Below, piece by piece: positions 41,336 to 52,295 of a stretch of 64,000 nt of DNA. Source of the DNA: Roseivirga sp. E12 (GTDB taxonomy: Bacteria > Bacteroidota > Bacteroidia > Cytophagales > Cyclobacteriaceae); assembly GCF_017592825.1 (NCBI RefSeq), contig NZ_JAGFMD010000009.1:145439-209438 (forward strand). The letters are read 5' to 3'. The stretch's first letter is position 1. Each line of letters begins with the position of its first letter. Made by a program: the position numbers and the translations under genes. The notes beneath the pieces are model-generated. The model saw only the letters and a list, made by a program, of their open reading frames with translations, searched no databases and was not told the origin of the DNA.

Positions 41336-43771
41336 ATGAGCACACCACAGACGATTCCAGGTTACATCAAAGTGACCATTATCAACAACTCAAAAATTAA
41401 TGAAAACGAGCTTTACATATTTTTGCAAAGTCAAACCCAGATTTATCAAATTTCGAAAACTGACCAGAAGGCTAGTATTGCATCACCTCCGAGTTCTACC
41501 AGTGGTAAGGCCACAACTTCTGATGCACCATCAATTAGTCTAGCTTCTCTAAAGAAAAACGGAGAATACGCTTTTTACATTGATCAGTCTCAAAAGTTGA
41601 AATCAGGTAGAATGTATTTCAGTGACTCTGCATCTGCAGTGCAAATCACTAGCACCAATGGCGTACTGGGCTCTATCAATGGACCTTCACCCACGGCACC
41701 GTTTATTTTTGATTTCGTAGAACTGACCATCAAAGGAAACGAAGAAGTTAACCTTGACACTACCCAGATCGATCAATTCGGCATTCCCATCACTGTTCAA
41801 GTCACGCCTGGTGATGCAAACTTCCCTAATGGTACAGGCATCGTGTCGGGTACGAAAAGATCAACTGTTATATCGAATTTCACGGCACTTTGTGCTAATA
41901 CAGCGTTTGCTCCCTACAAAGACTGTATGCAGCCAATTGCTGCAAGAGCGGCAGTTCCTGCTAAAGGCAGCACTCCGGCAAAAGCCGCAATTCCAGCATC
42001 TCACCGCTTAATTGGTCCGCAGCACCTTATTGATACTTTCATCGTACCAAACCAGTACAAAGGAGATGTCAGTAATGCTACTTCTGGCACACCTAATACA
42101 GCTACATTCACACTCACCACACCAAATCAGAATTTTGGATCCATCACTGGATGGGTGGCCTCAGGGCCAGGTGTACCTCCCGGGGCAACGGTAAAATCAG
42201 TTGCTACTAATACGGTAACGCTGGAAAGCAGTAAGGGCAAATTTGTGAACATAAGCGGGAGTCAACTTTGGTTTTATAAGAAGTCGTCCGCTGACATCAT
42301 CAGCAGTATGGATGATGCCATCTATCAGATGTTTAAATACTATCAAACGCACAAACTTTATATGGTTGCCAACGGCACCAATAGCGGTACTGAAGTTTAC
42401 GAAGGTGAGGTCATCACTGACTTTGTACTACCTAACAATCTTCCGGATGTCAATGACAATGTCGGGACGAAATACACGGTATTCCAATTCACAGGAACAG
42501 GCTACAGATACGATGATGCGTCAAATGTGCTTACCCCAGTACCAGGTTTGGCAGCAGGCGAAACTAATGTCTATCAGGTCTTCTACCCCTACTTCTCAAC
42601 CAATTGTGAAGCATCGCCAAACAGCAATGACCTCACTCCTAATGGACCTCCAGCGCCACCGGTTTGGTTCAAAGATGGTTGGGGAGCTAACATACCTGCA
42701 GCAAATGGTGGACCTTTAGGAAATATTAATATCGTTTCCCCCGCTACACAAATGGCTTTAGGCTGTGCAGGAACTTTTGCGGATAGTTCTTATCAAAGCT
42801 GGGCGTATCATGCTTCTTCCAACAACAAACTTCAAGATGTCACTGTTTTGGGCAACATTGAAAACCAGTTGGTAACCATGTTGAATCGAGGTATCTCTCC
42901 AAACACGGGGTCTGGAAATAACAATCTACAGCTCAAACTGGGCTACATCACGCATAACGGACTAGACCCAATTGATTTATCTAACCTAACCGTAATTACG
43001 GCCTCAAAAGCTACCGCTCCAACAAAGATACCTCTGGCATCTGCCATAACAGATTTTAAACTCAGTAACCCGGCATCTACTGGAGTTCCAGTATACACAA
43101 TTTCTGGAAAGCTCTACGTATCGAATACTCTGGTCCAAACTTTTACGATCGATGAAAAAGGCAATCCCACTTTTGCCAAATCTGGATCTCCAGCGAACTA
43201 TGCTACAGGCCTTACTTTTGACAGCTCCAATTCAACCCTGAGCATCAACTGGGCCAGTGCCATGAACATTACTGCTGTGACTGCCGAAATCTCATTTTCT
43301 TATGGAACCATTTTGAGTGACAGATATGCTACCCTTAAATTCTTAGACCCGAATAAACCAACAGCACCTGTGACATTCACGAATGACTTAGGAACTGGTA
43401 ATTCCGGTATCGAGGTAGGTATGCAGATGACCACTACTTCCGAATTCTCACAACCCATGGAAGTCTACTTTGTCAACAGTGATAAGAGTAGTATTATCCT
43501 AAAATCGCCAATGCCATTTAGCCCTTTCAACGCTGGCATTCTCTTGTTTTCAAACTTCTACCCAATGAACAAGAAAACACCAGATGGCGCATGGAATATG
43601 TACTCCTATTACTTCCACAATGGAAATCTTGGCGCTGACACACCTACGATAGATGGAAGAGGTTATGCCTTTCCTTTTGACGACAACGGAGGCTATAGCT
43701 CTGACTTGGATGTCACCATGACGGCAAGTACGGTTGTGGGTATCGATGTAACCTTAAATGAAACGGTTTAG
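41336..43771 (+). CDS. GH64 / thaumatin-like beta-1,3-glucanase-type protein without signal peptide
   Basis: An 811-residue protein. The motifs SGRMYFSD, FIFDFVELTIKGNE and TTQIDQFGIPITVQV (about residues 100-160) match the GH64/thaumatin-like core that cleaves laminarin-type glucans. The later half contains GWGANIPAANGG and QMALGCAGTFADSSYQ, also family-like. A low-complexity Ala/Pro insert (about 202-225) and an insert of about 70 residues with VASGPGVPPGATVKSV, like phage-fibre repeats, interrupt it at about 240-310. No signal peptide or membrane segment is visible at the N-terminus, which is unusual for this enzyme family. It is followed convergently by a GH25 lysozyme. Confidence 0.75.
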   Translation: MSTPQTIPGYIKVTIINNSKINENELYIFLQSQTQIYQISKTDQKASIASPPSSTSGKATTSDAPSISLASLKKNGEYAFYIDQSQKLKSGRMYFSDSASAVQITSTNGVLGSINGPSPTAPFIFDFVELTIKGNEEVNLDTTQIDQFGIPITVQVTPGDANFPNGTGIVSGTKRSTVISNFTALCANTAFAPYKDCMQPIAARAAVPAKGSTPAKAAIPASHRLIGPQHLIDTFIVPNQYKGDVSNATSGTPNTATFTLTTPNQNFGSITGWVASGPGVPPGATVKSVATNTVTLESSKGKFVNISGSQLWFYKKSSADIISSMDDAIYQMFKYYQTHKLYMVANGTNSGTEVYEGEVITDFVLPNNLPDVNDNVGTKYTVFQFTGTGYRYDDASNVLTPVPGLAAGETNVYQVFYPYFSTNCEASPNSNDLTPNGPPAPPVWFKDGWGANIPAANGGPLGNINIVSPATQMALGCAGTFADSSYQSWAYHASSNNKLQDVTVLGNIENQLVTMLNRGISPNTGSGNNNLQLKLGYITHNGLDPIDLSNLTVITASKATAPTKIPLASAITDFKLSNPASTGVPVYTISGKLYVSNTLVQTFTIDEKGNPTFAKSGSPANYATGLTFDSSNSTLSINWASAMNITAVTAEISFSYGTILSDRYATLKFLDPNKPTAPVTFTNDLGTGNSGIEVGMQMTTTSEFSQPMEVYFVNSDKSSIILKSPMPFSPFNAGILLFSNFYPMNKKTPDGAWNMYSYYFHNGNLGADTPTIDGRGYAFPFDDNGGYSSDLDVTMTASTVVGIDVTLNETV

Positions 43772-43796
43772 GATTAAATAAGCCCTAATGTTATGA

Positions 43797-43826
43797 TTCA
43801 TGCCATTCGCTCAGGAATGGCATGAA
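43797..43826. terminator. Hairpin between convergent GH64 and GH25 genes
   Basis: A perfect 12-bp stem (TTCATGCCATTC / GAATGGCATGAA) with 6-base loop follows the GH64 stop by 26 bp. It lacks a T run. A second 8-bp hairpin (GTCTTGAT / ATCAAGAC) is at 43884-43903. They may terminate or attenuate both genes. Confidence 0.5.
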
Positions 43827-43923
43827 CACAAAGGGTGAAGTCGCCATGCCGGAAAAACAGGAATTGATATGGGGACTCTTTCGGTCTTGATAAACATCAA
43901 GACACTCAGAGTGACGGAATCAT

Positions 43924-44787
43924 TTATAACCCACTCTTCCAGAATGCCTTCAATTCACTGGCAGTACCCGCGAAAACATCACGATCACAATTGCCAATAC
44001 CATTGACACTATGTGGCTCTGGACCGCGAACACCATCGGTATATTGCCACATGGTATATTTCGACCACCCTGAAGGCAGGCTTGGATTGGAACTGTACTG
44101 TGCCAGCCATAGCGGACACTGACTTAAAACGTTGTTTCCACTACCTAAAGACTGTTTGATAAGGCTTCCGCCATACAACACGGGATAACGTCCCACAGCA
44201 TCTTTAACCCGTTCTACAAACTCTACTGCTTGAGGCAGTGTCATTGTTCCCTGAGAGGCTATGGCATTCTCTTCCCAGTCTAGCACCAGAAGGGTATTCG
44301 CATCAGCTGCCGCTACTTGTAAAAAGTGGGACACTTGTGTACTTACATCCTGTGCCGTACCAAAGTGATAGGCTCCCCAAAGCAATCCCTCCTGTCCTGT
44401 GGCAACTCTCTTGGATGCATATTCAGGGTCGGTATAGCTAGCCCCTTGCGTGGCTTTATGGATTACACCCAAGAGCCCATCTGCTTTCACTTTGGCAAAG
44501 TCCACATTAGATTGAAAATGAGAAATATCGACCACTGCATTGATATTCCCTACGGGCGGAAATGTATTTGCTGTAAACTGAAAACCCAAAGCCCGAGCCG
44601 CAGCAATGGTGTTATTACCCGCCATTCCGTCTGCTGAAAGACCTTGGGCCGATTGAAAGCCTTTGGTAGCCGCTGCCGTGCCAGACCCGAAGATACCATC
44701 GGCCGCACCTGCATTAAGTCCTTGTGTGTTGAGAAAATTCTGCCAGTCTTTCACTTGCTGGCCTTGAGAACCAATTTTTAAGAGCAT
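43924..44787 (-). CDS. GH25 lysozyme with N-terminal peptidoglycan-binding domain
   Basis: A 287-residue enzyme. Residues 1-70 are a PG-binding-1 domain (GSQGQQVKDWQNFLN and GIFGSGTAAATKGFQ). The GH25 domain follows at about 83-285, with AVVDISHFQSNVDFAKVKADG, catalytic region LLVLDWEENA, and QYTDG near the end. It cleaves the glycan strand of peptidoglycan. No signal peptide is present; release may be by lysis or by another route. Convergent with the GH64-like gene. Confidence 0.9.
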   Translation of the reverse strand: MLLKIGSQGQQVKDWQNFLNTQGLNAGAADGIFGSGTAAATKGFQSAQGLSADGMAGNNTIAAARALGFQFTANTFPPVGNINAVVDISHFQSNVDFAKVKADGLLGVIHKATQGASYTDPEYASKRVATGQEGLLWGAYHFGTAQDVSTQVSHFLQVAAADANTLLVLDWEENAIASQGTMTLPQAVEFVERVKDAVGRYPVLYGGSLIKQSLGSGNNVLSQCPLWLAQYSSNPSLPSGWSKYTMWQYTDGVRGPEPHSVNGIGNCDRDVFAGTASELKAFWKSGL

Positions 44788-44897
44788 ATGTGTGTTGTTT
44801 GTGTTTGATAAATAAGGTAGGCTTTTCGCTCCAAAAAGTAAAACCGAGAGTCCTCTATAAGACTGATGCTTTCAAGATTTAATAATGGGAAAAAATC

Positions 44898-45452
44898 ATG
44901 AACTTTCGAATCATGAGGTTAGACGATAAACAAAGCCTGCTTCTCGAATTTGTGAAAGCATGCCACACCGATCAGAAAAGGAAGTATACCCACGAGCCCT
45001 ATTGGCACCATGTTTATGCTGTTGCGGAAATAGTCGCGGAGTACGAACCCTCTGGATTAGAAATCGCTTTATGTCATGACCTCCTGGAAGACACCGAGTG
45101 TACAGAAAATGATTTAAGTGAAAAACTTATAACCTGTGGATATCAGAATGAAAAAGCAGCCTTTATTATTGCCGGAGTGCTTGACCTAACTGACCAGTTC
45201 ACCCACGAGGCATATCCTGAGTTAAACAGAAAAGCACGGAAAGAGAAGGAAGCCCAACGACTTGGAAACATTAGCTATATAGCCCAAACCGTCAAATATG
45301 CGGATTTGATCAATAATTCAGAGTCCATTACTGAACATGACAAAAGCTTCGCCAAAGTTTACCTCTCCGAAAAAGCGGATATGCTCAAAATTATGGATCA
45401 GGGGCATCCTGAATTGTTTAAGAGGTGTATTAATATATTGGAACAAATCTGA
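44898..45452 (+). CDS. HD-domain phosphohydrolase
   Basis: A 184-residue protein with the HD signature: HTDQKRKYTHEPYWHHVYAVA (metal His), ALCHDLLEDTE (HD pair, about residues 58-68) and TVKYADLINNSES (later metal residue). It is related to the RelA/SpoT-like HD hydrolases but lacks the synthetase domain. It may hydrolyse nucleotides. Monocistronic, with a terminator shared with the tmRNA. Confidence 0.82.
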   Translation: MNFRIMRLDDKQSLLLEFVKACHTDQKRKYTHEPYWHHVYAVAEIVAEYEPSGLEIALCHDLLEDTECTENDLSEKLITCGYQNEKAAFIIAGVLDLTDQFTHEAYPELNRKARKEKEAQRLGNISYIAQTVKYADLINNSESITEHDKSFAKVYLSEKADMLKIMDQGHPELFKRCINILEQI

Positions 45453-45519
45453 TAGAGTAATTAAGAACACTATGAATAGGCAGGCTTAAGTCTACAGTGT
45501 GCCCCCCAAAGACGAAACA

Positions 45520-45547
45520 AAAAAAACCACCTTGCGGTGGTTTTTTT
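45520..45547. terminator. Bidirectional terminator between the HD gene and ssrA
   Basis: CCACC / GGTGG stem extended by a run of seven A pairing with seven T, loop TTGC. It can act for the plus-strand HD gene and for the minus-strand tmRNA. Confidence 0.8.
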
Positions 45548-45548
45548 G

Positions 45549-45913
45549 TGGAGCCGGAGGGGATCGAACCCTCGTCCAGATAAGGAACACAAAGCGCCTT
45601 CTACATGTTTATTTGCTGATTAATTTTCGAGTTTGATAAGGACAGCAGCCACCCTGATTCAAACCTTAGATGCGATTAGTCTTACGCTTACGTCACAACT
45701 CCGCAAGCGCCAGTTCCGCAGTTGATGCCTCGGTTGCCGACCCGGCAGAACAGGGGGTCAGCGAGACACATTGCTATCTAATACTAATTAGGCAGCAAGG
45801 GCGTATTGTCTTTCGCCATTTATAAAGTATGATCGTTTTATTTACGGGAAATACGAACAACTCCCGACATGCTTACACTTGCATTTCACCTACTGTCAAT
45901 TCCAGTCGGCCCC
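45549..45913 (-). ncRNA. ssrA: tmRNA (ssrA)
   Basis: The 5' end GGGGCCGACTGGAATTGACAG (minus strand, ending at 45913) and the 3' part with the T-arm GAGGGTTCGATCCCCTC and acceptor strand CGGCTCC are the tmRNA tRNA-like domain; the 7-bp acceptor stem pairs (one G-T). The sequence after the discriminator A is CAA, so CCA is not encoded in full. The tag frame at 45788-45817 reads GERQYALAA and a TAA stop, a Bacteroidota-type tag with ALAA end. About 365 nt, normal length. It rescues stalled ribosomes with SmpB. Confidence 0.94.
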
Positions 45914-46077
45914 ATGCTAAACATCGTAGCCTTGGCGTAGATGTCAATAATTAAGCACCTTCGCAAACGCTTCGGTGCCTGATACAAAGGTAACTGCTTT
46001 TTGGTTCACATCCGTGCTTTGAAAAACTTTGAACAAAGAACATTCAACATCTTCCCTAAGATTTATATCTTGCGGCA

Positions 46078-47903
<1,826 letters not shown>

Positions 47904-47906
47904 TGT

Positions 47907-47922
47907 CCTCCCCTAGGGGAGG
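47907..47922. terminator. Palindrome after dnaX
   Basis: CCTCCCCTAGGGGAGG is a perfect 16-bp palindrome beginning 4 bp after the tau stop. It may terminate dnaX, but it also resembles the CTCCCC-type elements that recur in the following repeat region. Confidence 0.45.
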
Positions 47923-47997
47923 TGTCCAAAGGACGGAGGGGGTACTCATTCTAAATATTAACTCCTCCGATTAATAAAATAGAAGCTCCATTTGAAT

Positions 47998-48497
47998 ATA
48001 AGATCCTTCGTTGCACTCAGGATGACGAAGCGATAGAGTTTTTTGGGAACAACCCCTCTGTGTCTCCCCTTCATAAGGGGAGAAGTTGATAATAAATATC
48101 AATTCCTAAAGTCTCGTCATTACGAGAACACGGTTCGAAGTAATCTCCATATCATTTGTACTATCAGCCTCGACTTGGTCTCTTTTTCTGTGGTGAAGCA
48201 TAAGATCATTCACTGCTCTCAGGATGACGAAGCGATAGAGTTTTTTGGGAACAACCCCTCTGTGTCTCCCCTTCATAAGGGGAGAAGTTGGTAATAAATA
48301 TCAATTCCAAAAGTCTCGTCATTACGAGAACACGGTTCGAAGTAATCTCCTCATCATTTGTACTATCAACCTCGACTTGGTCTCTTTTTCTGTGGTGAAG
48401 CATAAGATCCTTCGTTGCACTCAGGATGACGAAGCGATAGAGTTTTTTGGGAACAACCCCTCTTTGTCTCCCCTTGATAAGGGGAGAAGTTGGTAAT
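47998..48497. repeat. 202-bp tandem repeats, two full copies and a partial
   Basis: Copies begin at 47998, 48200 and 48402 with an exact period of 202 bp; the third ends at about 48497. Each starts ATAAGATC--TC and contains GATGACGAAGCGATAGAG, a CTCCCCTT-ATAAGGGGAG hairpin, and CGTCATTACGAGAACACGG--GAAGTAATCTC. A fourth, partial copy is at 48721-48782. Short reading frames of 65-83 codons inside (such as 48043-48294) are repeat artefacts with no start context. The non-coding stretch 47904-48809 contains nothing else convincing besides the hairpin at 48641. Confidence 0.85.
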
Positions 48498-48640
48498 GGG
48501 CGACCATGGAATCACTTGATAAACTCAATCTTATAGTCATTTCGAACGTGCCTGTCGCTAGACAGGTCAAGTGAGAAATCTTAACCACGCTTACTTTCTA
48601 TTCTGAGCTAGTAAGGTCTGCCACATGTAGAGAATCTCAA

Positions 48641-48669
48641 CCATCTGACCGCTTCGAGCGGTCGGATGG
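48641..48669. other. Hairpin in the repeat region
   Basis: CCATCTGACCGCT / AGCGGTCGGATGG arms with a TCG loop form a 13-bp stem with one mismatch or wobble, between the tandem repeats and the DUF3078 gene. Confidence 0.6.
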
Positions 48670-48720
48670 ATAAACTCCTTTTTCTTTTTTCTGAGCGCAG
48701 CGAAGAATCTGTACTCGTGG

Positions 48721-48782
48721 ATAAGATCCTTCGTTGCACTCAGGATGACGAAGCGATAGAGTTTTTGAGAGCAAGCCCTCTA
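48721..48782. repeat. Partial fourth copy of the 202-bp repeat
   Basis: ATAAGATCCTTCGTTGCACT followed by CAGGATGACGAAGCGATAGAG (48721-48761) matches the repeat start; after that it diverges. It lies 28 bp before the end of the DUF3078 gene. Confidence 0.7.
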
Positions 48783-48809
48783 GGTCTTCTCTATAAAAGT
48801 TGATAAGTG

Positions 48810-49763
48810 CTAGAAACCCAGCACAAAGCCGACATTGATGACATTCTTGATTTGCAAGTCCCTCCCCTGACTACCGTCCGAACGAGTAATGATCACATCA
48901 TCATCGTAAATGAGTTGGGTACTGATATTAGACTGGATAAAGTCATTCACCTTAAGGTTGAGAACAGCCTCAACATTGACTACAGTATTAGGAAACTTCT
49001 CATAGTTTGAAAAGAGGTTAAAGTTCGCCTGAAACTTCACATTCTCCATTATATCCTTTTGAACCCCGCCTCTTAAACTTATCCCCGCCTCAGATCGGAT
49101 TTTATCATTTGGCGTAATTCCAAAGGCTCCTGCTTCGGACAGTGAGTCGTTCAAAACAAAGGTGAATCGACCAGTGAATGGAGCCAAGGTCGCTGTATAC
49201 CCTTTTTTGCTATCTCTAAATGTAAGACCCAATGATGCTTGCAAATAACCTGGAGCCATAAAGTCAGAGATCAGTGTCCTTCTTGTGTCGCTTGTACCCG
49301 AAATCTTTTCAATTTTATATCCGCGATCCATCTGCGTCCTGAAGTTGACAGCGGAAGTCATCAGTACCTTTTCGCTAAACTTTTGACTGTATTTAGATGA
49401 TAAGACCACCGCATCATCTGTCTTTTCAAAACGGTTACCACCTCCTCCATTCCGAATTACACCATAACCAATTTGTGCCTTGTTTTCCCAAACTACAGTA
49501 CCTTCTTCGTAATTGATAAATCCTTCTAATCCACCCCCAACGGCAACAGACGACTCTCCGCCAGCAGCCCAATTGGTCAACCCAACTTGCTGGACGGTCA
49601 CATTCAGTTTTCCCCCTTTTTTCCAAAAGATAAGGCTATCGGGTACAGCAACCGTAGTATCCTTGTCCGTGGGCTTCTCTTGAGCAAAACCCGCAAAACC
49701 TAAGGCACTAAATAAAAAAATAAGAAGAAGGCGCTTTGGCCCGCAAAAAATAGTAAAGCTCAA
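48810..49763 (-). CDS. DUF3078 outer-membrane protein
   Basis: A 317-residue protein starting with TTG at 49761-49763. The signal peptide (LLLIFLFSALGFAGF, AQ) is followed by DSLIFWKKGGKLNVTVQQVG and LTNWAAGGESS, the hallmark of DUF3078 proteins, then beta-strands that fit a porin-like barrel and a C-terminal Phe (VGFVLGF). Last gene of the four-gene operon, 13 bp after the transglycosylase. Confidence 0.88.
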   Translation of the reverse strand: MSFTIFCGPKRLLLIFLFSALGFAGFAQEKPTDKDTTVAVPDSLIFWKKGGKLNVTVQQVGLTNWAAGGESSVAVGGGLEGFINYEEGTVVWENKAQIGYGVIRNGGGGNRFEKTDDAVVLSSKYSQKFSEKVLMTSAVNFRTQMDRGYKIEKISGTSDTRRTLISDFMAPGYLQASLGLTFRDSKKGYTATLAPFTGRFTFVLNDSLSEAGAFGITPNDKIRSEAGISLRGGVQKDIMENVKFQANFNLFSNYEKFPNTVVNVEAVLNLKVNDFIQSNISTQLIYDDDVIITRSDGSQGRDLQIKNVINVGFVLGF

Positions 49764-49776
49764 ATCTATAATGCTT

Positions 49777-51654
49777 CTATGGCCTCTTTAAAATTTTTAG
49801 TCTGTCTCCCGGTGAAAGTTCGTTGGTTTCCTTGTCATTCCACTTCTTAATATCCTCGACTGTCACATTGTACAGTTTTGAAATCGACCAGAGTGTTTCA
49901 CCGACTTTTACCTCATGCATCACCTCTTCCAATCCAATGACTTCGGCTTTCGCTTTTGGGACTAATAATTTAATTTCTTGATTGACCTCCAGGCCATCTT
50001 GAATACTCAGTTGATTCCACTCCAGTATATCGTCAATCTCAACGCCATAAATACGAGATATTGCAAAGAAAGTCTCCTTGGCCTTCACTTTATGTACTAC
50101 TATAGAATCAGTCTCTGTCGCTATCAGAGGCCTAATCGTTTTGGGCTGTACGAAAACCTCGTTCTCTTCCTTCGAAGGCGGCACCTCTTCGGCCTTTGGT
50201 TTTTCAACGCTACGCTCGACAGCAGTGGCCAATGATGCCTCCGTTATCAGTCGATCCTCAGCGGAGACCTCCTCTCGAGCCACAAGTACATTACTGTATT
50301 CAACAGGTATATTCTGTGGTCTGATAAAGCGAAGCCAAAGCACTCTTCCCACCTTGGGCTGGTCACTTTCTGCCATTCGATTCTTCTGCCTGAGCTTATT
50401 TAATCGAATACCATAGTCCTGCGCAATTGACCAAAGGGTTTCGTTTTGCTGAACCACATGATAGTGGACCTTACCCTTAACCTTCTTGTTCTTCAGGTAG
50501 TAATAGGTATCTCCTTTAAAGCGATTATTACCCGCGATATCATTGAACTTGGTTAGCTTCTTCATACTCAGCCCTGTCCTTCTCGAAAGTGACTGAATAT
50601 TCTCATCAGCCCTGGCCCTTACGGCAGGAATACCATTCATTTTAATTTGGCCTGCATCATAAGCCCTACTTATGTTCCCGGTCATTTGTGGGTAAACTCC
50701 CACGTTTCCTTCCAACGGCCTGAAAGCATTTCCTGCCTGGGCGGAAACAGGTGGTCTTCGCTTAGTCCGGTTAGTTCCTGTGTTGGTTTTAGGCTTAGTA
50801 GCAGGTTTTTGATTATCGCGATTTTGAGCAATGATTTGCTGTTTTCCTTTTGTAGGGTAAATCACCTTATAAGATTTATCCCCAGGAATTTGAGACTGAT
50901 TTAGCCACTTGTTAAATCGCTTGAGTTCATCATAATCTACCTTTATGTCTTTACTTACTTGCCGAAGAGTTCTCCCTTTGCCTTCAAATTCATTAAGACT
51001 CACCTCAGGGTGTTTGCGACCTTCACCTACATAATCTTGAAAGGCCAATTTATGCGCGATAAACTTTTTAATATACCAATGTGACTTGCCGGTAATATTC
51101 ATCGATTTGGCACCATAGAGTTTATCTGCAACAGAGCGTTGTGTACCTGTTAGTCCTTGAAGATAGGACTGAAGCGATAGCACCCAATTGTCAAAAACAA
51201 AGTTGGATCGCTTTAGGTACTTGGTGGCTCCTATAGTGGAAGCAATTATATGTTTCCGTTCGTCCACCACATTGTCTACCCTAAGGCCTAACTCCTGAGC
51301 CGATGCTTTCTTAAACTGCCAAAAGCCCACTGCATTTGAAGTCGATACAGCATCAGAAATAAACTCTCCTTCCTGTATGGCCAAATATTTAAAATCATCA
51401 GGGATGCCTTCTTTCTTTAAGACATCTTCCACAAAATGCATGTAGAGATTGGATCGATCAGCCTTTAGTTGAAAATGATATTGACTTCGAATAAGCAGAT
51501 CTAGGGTCTGCTCAATTTCCTTCTTGGCCTCGTTATTGATTTTGAGTTTTACACCAGCGACCGTTATTGTAGAGGGGACATTCATTGGGGCTTGCGCTAA
51601 AGAGCTCAACGAAGCCATCATTAAGATGATGAATGACACTAGAAGATGCCTCAC
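49777..51654 (-). CDS. LysM lytic transglycosylase (MltD-like)
   Basis: A 625-residue exported enzyme starting with GTG (51652-51654), which shares one base with the methyltransferase stop (TAGTG). Signal peptide to LAQAP, GH23 catalytic domain at about residues 55-200 with catalytic Glu in LAIQEGEF and GFWQFKKASA, then LysM-like repeats at about 395-440, 518-562 and 578-622 (for example HEVKVGETLWSISKLYNV), with weaker LysM-like segments at about 225-265 and 340-390. It cleaves peptidoglycan in the periplasm. Confidence 0.93.
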   Translation of the reverse strand: MRHLLVSFIILMMASLSSLAQAPMNVPSTITVAGVKLKINNEAKKEIEQTLDLLIRSQYHFQLKADRSNLYMHFVEDVLKKEGIPDDFKYLAIQEGEFISDAVSTSNAVGFWQFKKASAQELGLRVDNVVDERKHIIASTIGATKYLKRSNFVFDNWVLSLQSYLQGLTGTQRSVADKLYGAKSMNITGKSHWYIKKFIAHKLAFQDYVGEGRKHPEVSLNEFEGKGRTLRQVSKDIKVDYDELKRFNKWLNQSQIPGDKSYKVIYPTKGKQQIIAQNRDNQKPATKPKTNTGTNRTKRRPPVSAQAGNAFRPLEGNVGVYPQMTGNISRAYDAGQIKMNGIPAVRARADENIQSLSRRTGLSMKKLTKFNDIAGNNRFKGDTYYYLKNKKVKGKVHYHVVQQNETLWSIAQDYGIRLNKLRQKNRMAESDQPKVGRVLWLRFIRPQNIPVEYSNVLVAREEVSAEDRLITEASLATAVERSVEKPKAEEVPPSKEENEVFVQPKTIRPLIATETDSIVVHKVKAKETFFAISRIYGVEIDDILEWNQLSIQDGLEVNQEIKLLVPKAKAEVIGLEEVMHEVKVGETLWSISKLYNVTVEDIKKWNDKETNELSPGDRLKILKRP

Positions 51655-52295
51655 TATTTTTTTCTTATTACCATCAAGCCATCTCTTACTGGAAACAGTA
51701 CGTTTTCAACCCGATCGTCTTCTTGAACGAAACGGTTGAAATCGAGGATTGCTTGTGTGTCTTTGTCAGTTTTCTTTTCTGTCTGTACTACTTTGCCACT
51801 CCAGAGCACATTATCGGCTATAATGAATCCTCCAGGCCTGACTTTATCGAACACTAAGTTAAAGTAATTAGTGTAATTTTTCTTGTCAGCATCGATAAAG
51901 ACCAAGTCAAAAGTTGCATCTATTTCGGGGATTAAATCCATTGCATTACCTATGCGATAATCAATTTTCTCTGTCAGTTGTGCCTTTTCGAAATAATCCC
52001 TTACCATAGCCTCCAATTCCTCATTAATGTCGAGGGTAATGAGCTTACCTTCTGGTACCAAACCTTCCGCCATACAAATGGCTGAGTACCCTGTATATGT
52101 ACCAATTTCTAAAATGCATTTGGGCTGAATCATATGACTCAACATAGAGAGCATTCGACCTTGAAGATGCCCAGAAAGCATCCTTGGCATCATTACTTTA
52201 GTATATGTATCTCTGTTCAAATCAGCCAGCAGACCTGACTCCCCATCGGAGTGGGCTTCTACATAGGCCTGAAGATCTGCAGGTAGAAATTCCAT
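51654..52295 (-). CDS. SAM-dependent O-methyltransferase
   Basis: A 213-residue class I methyltransferase of the caffeoyl-CoA/catechol type: motif I LEIGTYTGYSAICMAEG, DINEELEAM (acidic end of strand 2), and FDLVFIDADKKNYTNYF with the metal-binding Asp. It has no signal. Its ATG shares one base with the peptidase stop (TAATG), so it is translationally coupled in the operon. Substrate unknown. Confidence 0.92.
   Translation of the reverse strand: MEFLPADLQAYVEAHSDGESGLLADLNRDTYTKVMMPRMLSGHLQGRMLSMLSHMIQPKCILEIGTYTGYSAICMAEGLVPEGKLITLDINEELEAMVRDYFEKAQLTEKIDYRIGNAMDLIPEIDATFDLVFIDADKKNYTNYFNLVFDKVRPGGFIIADNVLWSGKVVQTEKKTDKDTQAILDFNRFVQEDDRVENVLFPVRDGLMVIRKK

Noticed and set aside
45551..45575. 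tRNA gene
   Set aside because: The TpsiC-arm and acceptor sequence belong to the tmRNA; no anticodon arm is present, and the rest of the molecule fits ssrA.
48043..48496. Two overlapping 83-codon reading frames
   Set aside because: They are copies of each other because of the 202-bp tandem repeat, have no plausible start context and differ only by repeat divergence.
47998..48782. CRISPR array
   Set aside because: The period is 202 bp with no short repeats and unique spacers; it is a long tandem repeat.
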